NCBI GenBank assembly: GCA_030247855.1 | Contig: JAPDRN010000010.1 | Location: 186,001-250,000 of the forward strand | DNA from: Knufia peltigerae | Lineage: Eukaryota; Ascomycota; Eurotiomycetes; Chaetothyriales; Trichomeriaceae | Length of the DNA: 64,000 nt | Direction of reading: 5' to 3' | Part shown: piece after piece, positions 20,552 through 30,400 of the stretch | Layout: each line of letters starts with the position of its first letter | Numbering within the stretch: position 1 is the first letter of the stretch | Notes under the pieces: generated by a model | What the model saw: the letters and a program-made list of their open reading frames with translations, nothing else | Told to the model about the DNA's origin: nothing | Databases searched by the model: none | Position numbers and translations under genes: made by a program

Positions 20552-22749
20552 TCACGGATCCATTTGAGTATTGTAGTAACCATCATCTGGACCAGGAGTG
20601 AAGCCTTCCATGGCAATATCTTCCTCGTCCGCATTTTGTTGCAGCATTGGGAAAGACAACCCTCGACTGTCGATGGAATCTGCCGCCTTCAACAAAGATC
20701 CTACAGCTGACTCCAGAATGCCACTAGCAATCTCGAGAAATTCCGCACTCTTGTTGGACACTCGTAAAGTCCATCGATACTCTAATAGTCGACGTTGATA
20801 GAACTCGGCTTCTTCCTGGCTGACCGAGGTGACAAAACATAGTCCCGCAAATGTCCCTATGAGAGCAAAATTGAATTTGGACGCAAAATACCAAAACGAC
20901 TGCAAATGTTCCGGCTTGAGTCTGTTGAAAAAGTCCATGGCGCTGATCAAACGTGCTTTCGCCGCTGACCGGCAGATTTGTATCATGTACGGATCGGTGT
21001 TTTGTGACAGAGAGCGAAGAATCCGTCGATGCAAGGTGATCTCTGTCGCGAAATATGCGAGGTGTAAGTACCCAACTGAACTCAACTTGCCCACCTTGGT
21101 GGCATCCATGCGGAGGGCTTCAGGCATGTCGCCGTACCACGACCGAAGTTTCAACTGGATGGGTTTCGCTCGCTCAAGAATGGCCTTGGTGGTGTCGTAA
21201 GAGTTCTTGACTTCCATCTCCGCCTTGAGGGAGTAAAGGTCCTCCAAGACTTCTGCAAGCATCTTTGTCAGTGTGATCATTGCACTGAACAACGTCCGGC
21301 CTTTCTCGACTTCGGTGCTGCCATCCTCTTCATCCTCATCGGCTGCGCTTTCGGGGAAGTCAGTGCTGCTGACAGGCTGAACGGCCCAGTTCGTTTCGGA
21401 GATGTGCGGTGGGCGTCCATAGATCAGGGCGGACCAGGTGTCTTGCATGAACAGAGCCCATGCCAACCGTTTCCGTAGACCTCGTTCCCAGCTTGGTATG
21501 CGCCAATTGGTACAATCTAGATGAAGTCCGAGGTCCTGACCAATGGCGACAAGTTGAGAGGTCAACTGCCAGGCTTGGTTGCTCCCTGGGCGTTGGAGCA
21601 GTAAAAGTCCTGCTTGTACTGTGGACAACTTTGCTCGTTGCGACACATCCTGTAATGTTCGATATGCGATATCTTCCAGGAGAGCGACATCAGGCTTGAT
21701 TGATCGTGACAACTCTGAACTGTATGACCACCAGTTCAATGCCAAGATATATACGGCAGCAAGCAACGGCGGGGAGAATTCGCGATGGGTTCTGCTATAC
21801 TTCTCCAGATAGACCTTCTTGTGTAAGATGGGGAAGCTGGGATGGACGATTCTGAAATAGAGCTTCACCAGAGCTTCGCCATGAGGGGCCACAATGCGTT
21901 CAATGTTGTCGAGCTCCTCTATATCGCGAGAATGCGTAGGCGAGTCGGAATCAGGATACTGATGGAAAAAAACTCCTTGGTTGACTTTGCGGAAAGACCC
22001 TAGATCTGCAGGGCTCTCGTTCTTGACATGGTCATAAAGCCGAAGGTCCAGGAGAGCAAAGTCGTGCTCATCAGTCGGGCCGATATACTTTGCATATCGG
22101 TTGACTTGAAGCCTGGACGACATAATCAGCCACGGGGACGAGGTTAAGAAAGGCATTGACGGGGAGATGTCAAGACTGGAAACAAACTCACCCAAGAGTT
22201 GTCTTGAGAAGACTTTGGCCCTGTAGGTTCGCATAGTCATCTACGATAACAGGGTCGGTTCGAATCATGGATTCAGCGGATTGCCGTCGTGGGGCGTTAT
22301 CATCAGAGGTTCTGATTATCTGCTTAGCCTTTTACATACGATAGGGAACGAGACAGCAATCCCAAGCAAGAGAACGGGTCAAGGGTATGTCTTGGGAGGG
22401 GAGGAGGGGCTCACGGTGGTCTAACCGACCCAGTGGTAGTGGTATCGGCAGGGTTGGTCTGTTTTCGTCGCCTTGGGGCAGCTTCTTCGATAAAGGTACA
22501 TGGCTGGTTGTGGAACTGGCACATTACACACACGGACGAGTCTGGATTGATGACGCACCGACTCTTACGCCGACGACATCGATCGCAAGGCCGTTTTTCT
22601 GTTCTGGTCCCAACCTGGACGGGATGGGAGCTGTCACTCGCGCGAGCAGCAGAGGCGGGAGATGCCATTCCGCTGCCGTTATCTTCAGAAAGACCTTCAA
22701 AGGGAAAGTCGCCTTGGTACTCGTAGGGATGCGACATGGTTGAGAGCAT
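20552..22749 (-). CDS. Zn2Cys6 transcription factor, Dal81/TamA-like
   Basis: Three exons, 22749-22415, 22311-22192 and 22112-20552, give 671 residues. Introns are 103 nt and 79 nt. Cysteines at 55, 58, 65, 74, 77 and 84 make a C-x2-C-x6-C-x8-C-x2-C-x6-C zinc cluster (CDRCRRRKSRC...CVMCQFHNQPC). The second splice restores the block DDYANLQGQSLLKTTLGLQ followed by YIGPT. As I recall, that block marks regulators annotated as Dal81 or TamA. A Fungal_trans middle domain follows (FPILHKKVYLEKY, ILALNWWSY, IYGRPPHI). In yeast Dal81 works with allophanate- or GABA-responsive partners in nitrogen catabolism. The gene sits just downstream of a predicted allophanate hydrolase, which fits that role. The splice model and class are firm, the Dal81 name less so. 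Confidence 0.85.
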
Positions 22750-23457
22750 GGCTATTATGTCGTTGATCTGCAATCTGGCGGCCTCTATTCGTTGGGCCGA
22801 TGGAATTTAGACGCAGGCATGTCAGTTGGTTCTGTTGACTTGCTTTTTGCTTTGGCTGCATATTCGGTCGGGGATTGCTTTTTCACGGTTCACGTCCAGG
22901 ATAAGCTTCGCTCGACGATGTTTGGGTCAGCCCGGTCGCGCTGAAAATAACAGGTCGTAGTCGTGGGCGCGGGAGATACAGATCTGTGGCAGGCTCCGAG
23001 GGAAGGGCAGATTGGGTCCGCTGTCAGCTAATAGGAAGCCAGCAACCACGATATGCTTGCATGCAACACAGCATCATGCAGCAATTGATTGAGTAAGAAA
23101 TAACAGGCAAGCGTCCTAGTGCAGGCTTGGAAAAAAGGAGAATTGATAAGGAACCCGGGTGTGATAGGATAACCTCTTTTCCGGTTACGAGAAAAGTGGG
23201 ATTATGGCGGCTGTTTAGCTAGTGTCGAGGAAGATCCATGCTGCTCCCGGGGGGCACTGGCACCTCTTTATCAGGTCCAAGCTCGCAGGAGTAGTTGCGA
23301 CTTGTCATCAGGCACAGCAATACAAATGACAGCAGAAATCCCTTTGCCGTCGTGAAAGCGAATGAATAACATCTTGGATCTCCTTGGGTCTCCTTATTGC
23401 TCCGTACTGGTTTCCCGTCATAGGAATAGTGAGGGACCACTCTGGTGAGCCACGTCT
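22750..23457. other. Intergenic, promoter region of the Zn2Cys6 gene
   Basis: About 700 nt between the start of the regulator gene and the stop of the fused hydrolase, both transcribed leftward. No gene or RNA was recognised. GATA strings occur (for example near 22975 and 23165), which would suit nitrogen control, but they are too short to count as evidence. Confidence 0.4.
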
Positions 23458-25868
23458 TCAGCACATCTGCCCCATGACGTGCCGTTGGTACCGGGAAGCC
23501 ACTGTCAACATTTCGCTATCCGAGCAGCGACTCCCGAGGAAAGTAATACTGAACGGCAGCTGCGTCGGGATCGATATCTCGTTACTTGCTGAGTAGGAAC
23601 CTGATGGTACAGCCACGGCGCAGAGATCGAGTACATTGCCAAAGTGTGTGAAAGTGCCCAACTTAGCGTTCTGCTTGATGGGATCAACCAGCATCGCCTT
23701 GATTGTTGGGTGTTCGGGAGCTGTCGGTACCACCAAGACATCAATACCAAGCTGATCGGCCGATGCGAACTGAACAGTGGCCTGACGCGTATATAACGCC
23801 TTGTTCTGAAGGTCTCGAAATAGTTGGACCGCGGTACTCTGTCTCGCGACGACTTGCTGGAATAATTCCAGAATCACTGGATGAAGACGTTGGGCGTTTT
23901 TCTCAAGAAAATCGTCGGGTAAGCTGGCTAATCTTTCGGATACAAATGTGCCCTCGTACAGCAGATCTGCAGCTTTTTGAAAGGGACCAAAGTCGATTGG
24001 AGTCCGTATGCCGCCCATCTTCTGTAAGCGCTCGACAGCTTCGTTAAAAAGTCTACGATAAGATGGCGTACAGATCTCGAGAGCTTCTGGAGAAGGAATT
24101 CCAAATCGAAATGTATCTCTTTGCGATCCAATCGCGTTGACATGTCGTGGGATCGGGAATGTGTCTCTTGCATACCGATCAGCAGGGTCGAAACTTTCGC
24201 ACACTTGCCAAATATTTCTCGCATCTTCAATGGTTTTGGCTATCAGGGCAATACAATCAAGGGACAGACATGCAGGAGTGATCCCATCGAAAGAAACAAG
24301 CCCTCGTGTCGGCTTGAATCCCACAACGCCATTGAAACCGGACGGTACTCGGCCTGAGCCAGCTGTGTCCGTCGCCAAAGAGAAGCTCGCCTTGGTTCAG
24401 CTGTTAGGAGGAACTTGGGAACGACTCAAAGACTCGAATAACTCACCAGATTAGCCCCGACAGAGACTGCACTACCACTGCTTGAACCGCCAGAAATGTA
24501 CTCCTTGCTGAACACGGAATGTGTAATGCCATATGGTGATCGACAGCCGCTTAAACCGGTGGCCAGTTGATCCAAATTGACCTTTCCTAGGTAAATAGCT
24601 CCAGCCTCGATGACCTTCTTGTAGCAGGTTGCGGACCTGGATGCTACAAATGCAAGGGGTGGGCATGCTGTTGTCGTTTCGATTCCCTGTACATCAATGG
24701 AGTCCTTCACTGTGAAAGGGACACCAAAGAGTGGTGGAAGGGCATTTCTGTCCGGGAATCGTGCGACCAGTTCTGCAACCTTTTCCAAAATATCTTCTCG
24801 TGATTCCCGCTTGATCCAGACTGCCGAATCCACGGTGTCGTACTTTTCAATTCGATCGAAGATTTCATTGACCACCACCGTAGGAGAAAGTCCATTTTTG
24901 TATGATGCCAACAAATCAGGAATCTCAAGTTTACCATTCCATGCAGGTGGTGTTTGAGGTGGGGTGTTCACTCCAGAGCTCGACTTTTGCCATGGAAACA
25001 GCACATCAAGGACCGGTTGCAGATTGGCAACAAATCCAAAAAGTCCCTCTGACCAACATATCATATCGAGGGAGGCGGTCTTGAAAGCAGGGTTATATCC
25101 TGCCGTGCTCTCTCGAATTCCTACACACTCGAATCCACGATCATTCGCCTCCCTCAATGTCGTGGCAAAGCAACATTCAGTTGTGCTGGAGGTTTGTTAG
25201 TGTTGGAAGAATCGTGTTGGGATCCCAAGTTGAAGTTCAAAAGAGTTTTATAAGGCATGAGATGAGACTCACACTCCTGAGATGAGAAGATGGGTAATTC
25301 CAGAGCCTTTCAGTTTATGCAAGATCGGTGTGTTCCAAAACGAGCCTTTCCCAGGCTTGTCAATTACAACTTCAGAAGGTAACGGTTGGAGTTTGTCGAC
25401 TATATCGTGTCCATACTCCCCTCGAACGAGCAATCTGCCCATGTCGCCCTTGTCGCCGATCACTTTTAGATGCTGGGAAGAAGGAGATGCCGCTTGTCTG
25501 ATGAGCTTCGATGATGGACAATCCGCCAATGTCTGGAGTCACAGTCAACCTTGTGAGCCATATAGTGAATGCTTCCAAAGAATATGGATGGCACATAGTA
25601 GGAGCGTTATACCACATACAGGAACATGTCCTTCTCTCGTATGGAAAATCTTCATCCCTGCCGCTCGACATGCCTCGAGTAGTGCTTTTGTCGGCGCAAT
25701 CGACGCCTGCACAGCTTCTAGATTTCCTCCTTGAATCTCACCGAAGCCAGCAGGGTAGAGGAAGTCCCGTTGCATATCAATCACAAGCAAGGCTGTGCTC
25801 CTCAGTGGAAATGTAAATGGGTATGGATCGGCCTCGATAGTGAGGACATTTTCATGCAACGATGCCAT
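23458..25868 (-). CDS. Fusion: isochorismatase-like (biuret hydrolase-like) plus allophanate hydrolase-type amidase
   Basis: Four exons, 25868-25620, 25532-25273, 25185-24447 and 24390-23458, join in one frame to 726 residues. Introns are 87, 87 and 56 nt. Residues 1-235 are an isochorismatase-like cysteine hydrolase with Asp31 (LLVIDMQRDF), Lys142 (IDKPGKGSF) and Cys175 (GVTTECC) as the expected triad, closest in feel to biuret hydrolase (LREANDRGFEC). A Ser/Pro linker (about 236-252) leads to an amidase-signature domain with Lys330 (FTVKDSIDV), the Ser-rich GGSSSGS near 402-408 and the nucleophile Ser428 (DTAGSGR). The block GKVNLDQLATGLSGCRSPYG is the allophanate-hydrolase signature. Together they could hydrolyse biuret to allophanate and then to ammonia and CO2. 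The C-terminal domain of bacterial AtzF is absent. The last intron ends in AAG, its weakest point. Confidence 0.9.
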
Positions 25869-26402
25869 TTTCGGGCCGATAGAATACAACAAGTAGGGCA
25901 AGCTTTGTATTCACGTAGATTCCAGGATAGAGAGGCTCATGCAATTTCTTTACAACTATGAGAGGAGACAGGGTTTTTTGTTTCGAGACGAAAGCGTTGA
26001 CAAAGGCCTTTGGATCAAGTCAGATTGATACTCCCACGCGAACATCATCAGCAAGGTTCCAAAACACACGACCATTCACCGATTCTGATACAACTGATAA
26101 GGATTTGACCGTTTGCTCCTCAAGGACTACTCCGTCTACAAATATCACTGAGACCCTAGCCCTAGGTTTATGGCAAAGCCTTATCACTAGATCCTTTTCG
26201 TAAGGCCGTCGGCGCGGCAGATTCTGGCCGCGGCACTATCTCCAGTCTTTACACACGGATATCTCAAGATCGGTCATTCATGGTGAGAGCCTGAATGTTT
26301 TCTCTACGTAGCATTCTCATTCGAAATATGGGATACGATTGAGCCCATGGGAAAACTTGACTAGCTTCTTTTCATTTTTCAATTCATAACTTTCGTGATT
26401 CG
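25869..26402. other. Intergenic, promoter region of the fused hydrolase
   Basis: This 534-nt interval contains the upstream region of the leftward fusion gene and the 3' flank of the next leftward gene. No coding signal was recognised. Confidence 0.45.
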
Positions 26403-27497
26403 TCAATAGTACTCCTCGGTTCGTTTTCGGACCTCATGTTCGGAGTAATCGGAATAATCGTCGGCATGTCGTCGTCGTGAGTGTCGCCTTCTGGACCGAC
26501 TTCTCTGGGGTGGATACGCCCGCCTCGGGGGTGCATCGTCTTCGTACTCATAGCTCCTCATAACGTCCTCGGTGAAGGTCCGTTTGTCGTCGTCGTATTC
26601 TTCCTGGCCAGTGATGCGCGGTTCACTCATCCGTTGAGGTGCGTATCGTCTCCTATGCCGACCACTCCGGTGATCATCATCGTCGTCATACTCATCATCT
26701 CGGACGCGCTGGCCTCTGTGGCCAACGAGGTATTTGCCCGCAAGATGTGCCTCGGCGCCCGGTCGTTCGTGTCGACTCTCGCTGGCGTCGTGCAGGCTAA
26801 CCTGGTCCCTGTAGAACCCTACTCGACTTCGTGACCGTTTGTGCTCCCACACTTCGGGCGGGGAATCATTCCTGCCCCTCATCGCACTGCGCAAGCGCCT
26901 TGGTGGTGGCGGTACTTCGTCTTCTTCTTCATACGAACCTACTGTGCGACGCCCACGTCGGTCGGAGCGAGGACCATCGTCGTAGTCCTCGATCACTTGG
27001 ACATCCTTGTAGACCGTGTCCTTCACGACTCGGTCTCGGCCACGTGAGTCGTACATGACGACATCGTCACCGCGTCGCGAGCGATAGTCGACATCGTAGT
27101 ACTTCGCTTCACGGTCGTCACGTCCCCGAGGACGGCCGCCTCCCCCGAGGTCGATCACATATGCACCGTCGGCATTCCTTGTGGGGCGGACGACCTCGTA
27201 TTCTGCACGCCCATAGTCTCTTGGGTTCTCGATAACGATCGCGTCGTTGCGTTTGAGGTAAGCCTCGGATTTCCGGTCTCGACCGACCTTGTAAGTCGTC
27301 CTGGTGCTACCAGCGTCAAAGTCACTGCGGCTGCTCCTGTCGATCTCTACCCGTTCATCACGGTAGTCGCGACGCGCAACTCGTTCTTCGGGATACTCGT
27401 AGTCTCGGCGCGGTCTGTGATGTTCGACCCGATCGGAATCTTTCTTTCTGCTGGTGTAGACAACCTTGTATCCGCGATCGTCTCCAACAGAGGACAT
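26403..27497 (-). CDS. Arg/Asp/Tyr-rich low-complexity protein, 364 aa
   Basis: A single exon runs from the ATG at 27497. Composition is extreme: Arg, Asp, Glu and Tyr dominate, with repeated RRDY, DDRE and RSRR patches, a Pro run near residue 195, and an Arg/Ser block near the C-terminus (RSRSRRRHSRRRHADD). One more ordered stretch (SEAYLKRNDAIVIENPRDYG) recalls proteins annotated only as hypothetical in related fungi. There is no membrane segment or catalytic motif. The mixed-charge, tyrosine-rich make-up is that of disordered proteins able to form condensates or bind RNA. That reading rests only on composition. The long intron-free frame and regular codon use support a real gene. Confidence 0.72.
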   Translation of the reverse strand: MSSVGDDRGYKVVYTSRKKDSDRVEHHRPRRDYEYPEERVARRDYRDERVEIDRSSRSDFDAGSTRTTYKVGRDRKSEAYLKRNDAIVIENPRDYGRAEYEVVRPTRNADGAYVIDLGGGGRPRGRDDREAKYYDVDYRSRRGDDVVMYDSRGRDRVVKDTVYKDVQVIEDYDDGPRSDRRGRRTVGSYEEEDEVPPPPRRLRSAMRGRNDSPPEVWEHKRSRSRVGFYRDQVSLHDASESRHERPGAEAHLAGKYLVGHRGQRVRDDEYDDDDDHRSGRHRRRYAPQRMSEPRITGQEEYDDDKRTFTEDVMRSYEYEDDAPPRRAYPPQRSRSRRRHSRRRHADDYSDYSEHEVRKRTEEYY

Positions 27498-29772
27498 GTC
27501 GCCTCTGTACAGGAAGATAGCTCAAGGTATCATATGGAATTTGTGCTACCCCTGGGGTTTGAGATGAAATGTTGTTGTTGCTAGATCTCGAACAGGCAAA
27601 AGCTGAACCTGGCCGTTGAGGTTGCGTCGTTCGATTGCTGATCTCATCAACAAGTGGACTGACCGTTCCTCTCGCTGCCCCTCAATGCCACGGCTTCGGG
27701 GGTTTTAGGCGGCAGGTCGATGAATGAGAGAATATGCGAGACTTTGGTCTGATGTATCTTGCAGTCCCGGGAGCAGGTCTTGCCGAGGACAGCACAACGC
27801 GTAGAATTTCCAATACGGCCGATTGATTGTTGATCAAGATGTCTACGGATATGTGTAGGTGTATGTTGCAAAAGGAACTTCGAGCTCGGCAAGACAGAGA
27901 GAGTCTGTGAGACTGCCAAGTCCACCCCCCAACACGTTGGCACGACCTTCTAGCGCACCATTAACATGTGCCCCGGAGATCCACACAATGCCAAAAGCAA
28001 TGAAGACAAACTTCATACTTTATGCCAAAACATGAATCAAATAATCCGGACAGGATGGACTCTGATATATGTTGTCAACCTGATTTATACGACTAACAGT
28101 CAGACGCGCCACCGATTGCGCCACAGCGGACTCTGCGTGAAATTCCCGTCGCATCTGAAAATACTTGAATACAAGTACCCATATCCCGGAGTACTCTCTC
28201 TGTCTTCAGGCACGCTATTACCTAACAGACCCAAATACTAGGCCCTAGAGAGGACTCAGAGGCTTCCCAGTGAAGTTATGGTACTCGGACCGAGACATAT
28301 CGAGACAGCTCTCGGCTTCACGTTCTTGTATGGCACCGCTCGTTGAAAACAACCACATTATGAGGAGCATATCAAATAGTCAGTAGGATTTTAACATGTA
28401 GCAAGCTTAAGTAGTGGCTTGTGCAAGTGCAGATCAAGTGAATTTTATGCATAGCATATTCATTGCTTCTCACGGCACGATATCCCACGTAAGCAAGTGG
28501 GTGCATCGGTGCATTAAGCCTGTCCTGTGGTTGTTCGCTCACAAATGAGACTGATATTGAATAGTGATACCTACATAAGTACTTTGCGCGTTTGGAACAA
28601 ACCATCCATTTCGACAAGTGATACCTCCCAATAAGCAAGGGCAGTGGTTCCTTCAAGACATCGTCTCAAGAGTGAATATCAAGGGTTTCACCTTGGCCAG
28701 GCTGTGAGTCAGTATGCACCTATAAAGCTGCAGAGGAGACGAACTTTCTCTTCATGGAGAACGCACTCTGTGGTGTATGTCGGTACTTCACCTTGAAAGA
28801 CAAATCTCTCCCCAATTGACACCAAGAGAATGCAGTATGCTCATGCAGTCCTCAGCGCGAAACCATCAATAAATGGTGTTCTGCATGGCCACCTTGGTCA
28901 ACGTAGTGGCGACATAACGACGTTGAAGTTTCTGCTAGTCCACGGTGATTCTAAAGGTCAGTGTTGGGAAGTTTAGACCTAGGTCCCAAGCAAGTTCAAG
29001 TGATGACAGCTTCGGAGGGCCAGAACAAAGCTATCCCATGTTGCTACGCGATGTCAGCTCATGAGCGGAGCGTATATATGCCTCGCCGAGCGAAACGGCC
29101 CCTCGTTCGAGTCGCGGCGGAGACCAGTTTTTGGAAGTTTTCCTTTTTGATTGGGTTCGCTAGATTTAAATAAATCTGAGTTGAGTAGAAGACATCTTCA
29201 GTACCAGAGACAGCCACGTGGAATTTGAAAATAGTGACAAGACTAAAATAAATCAATTATCTGGAGTTCGGTAGGCGGAGTGTGACTCTGTACTCAATGT
29301 TTAGTACAATTAGGAAAGCCACGACCGTGCTGCATCGCGGTGAAGGGAAGGTGTTGCATTTTTCGTTAGGGTAAGTAGTATGCCTTGTGGCTTTGGTCTT
29401 GACACCTTAGACTCACGGTTGAAGTCTTATAAAAGACTTCAAAAACACAACTCTGCCTGGGGAAGTTCAGTTCAGTTCCTATTCTACATACTACGGACCC
29501 GTTAGCCAAATTCGAGGCATCGCCAAAGACCATCATTAGAGAACAGCCTACCCTTCGAAGACAACACCATACTTTTGTCAATCTACCATCCTCCACCGAC
29601 CACGCTCTGATTCGCAATGTGCGAAGTGTACATATACACCTATCGCTGCTGCGAATATATGGATCGCGACTATCAACACTGTCATCAGTAGGGGCGATGC
29701 AGGGTACCACGCCGTCACTACCGAATTGTGGGTGGCAGCTGTAGCGTTTGTGCTTGGTTTTTATGATCAAGT

Positions 29773-30006
29773 CTAGGGGCTTGTGGTGTCAGCGCTCGGG
29801 GGTCGGTGTGAGATGCTCAACTCTACGGATATGTCACCACAAACCGATAGGACGCTATTGTCCTTGCATAGGCATGAAAGAAAGACTTGCTTGCATTGAT
29901 ACTTGAAGGATAGAGCTTCAATATCATACATTGTGAGTTTCGTCGGTTCTTTCCCAAGTTGCTGCTTCATCCACTCTAATTTCTCCTTTGCAGGCAAGTT
30001 GGACAT
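29773..30006 (-). CDS. Doubtful small ORF, 77 aa
   Basis: An ATG at 30006 opens a frame whose first about 35 residues look coding (MSNLPAKEKLEWMKQQLGKE, then a YDIEALSFKYQ-like helix). The rest is compositionally ordinary and may be read-through of an unrecognised intron. No family was recognised. It could be the first exon of a small gene in this otherwise empty interval. Confidence 0.2.
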   Translation of the reverse strand: MSNLPAKEKLEWMKQQLGKEPTKLTMYDIEALSFKYQCKQVFLSCLCKDNSVLSVCGDISVELSISHRPPSADTTSP

Positions 30007-30124
30007 TTTAAGACGCCATGGGTATTAGCCAAAGTCGCATAAATAGGATCATGAGAGGCGACACCCTCCTACTGTAGTTGATGGTGTTGGTGGGTAGAGA
30101 AAAGAGATAGAATTGATAGCAACA

Positions 30125-30133
30125 TACGGAGTA
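30125..30133. repeat. TACGGAGTA motif, intergenic copy 6
   Basis: Sixth copy, about 270 nt upstream of the MMM1 start codon. Confidence 0.7.
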
Positions 30134-30400
30134 ATTATATTGGAGTTTGCTGCTGCGATGCAAAATGACGTTGTTGGAGAAAAGAGCAGCTCCCGCACTT
30201 TGCGTATAAGAGAATCGCACCACGCCTTTCTCCACCACAATTACACGACCAAAGGAATATATCGAAACGCGAAAAGACGTGTTTATCCGTTGATCGGAAT
30301 GGCTTCAAGGCAATAGTGGTTCTCTCGGAAATGCCTCATACCGCTCTCATGTATATCACCCGCTAAAATAGCCACCTCCCGACTCTGGCCACCTCCCAAT

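Larger units (their letters stand above)
27498..30400. other. Gene-poor interval, about 2.9 kb
   Basis: No confident gene lies here. Weak candidates are a leftward frame at 29773-30006 and a tiny rightward Cys-rich frame at 29617-29691. One TACGGAGTA motif occurs at 30125. A tRNA-like B box near 29104 followed by a T-run was examined and rejected. The right end is the promoter of MMM1. Confidence 0.45.

Noticed and set aside
20364..20555. 63-codon leftward frame after the Zn2Cys6 gene
   Set aside because: No recognised family, no splice link to the regulator, whose own frame ends with a stop.
22250..22270. TTCGAATC string resembling a tRNA T loop
   Set aside because: Lies inside an exon of the Zn2Cys6 gene and has no pairing stem.
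24401..24410. Alternative CAG acceptor for the last intron of the fused hydrolase
   Set aside because: It shifts the frame and destroys the ATDTAGSGR nucleophile block, whereas the AAG acceptor 10 nt further on preserves it.
29104..29130. tRNA-like B box (GTTCGAGTC) followed by a T-run
   Set aside because: No upstream sequence pairs with the 3' side as an acceptor stem, the T stem has a mismatch, and no A box with proper spacing was found.
29617..29691. Tiny rightward Cys-rich frame (24 codons)
   Set aside because: Too short to support and no clean splice partner downstream. Kept only as a hint for the gene-poor interval.
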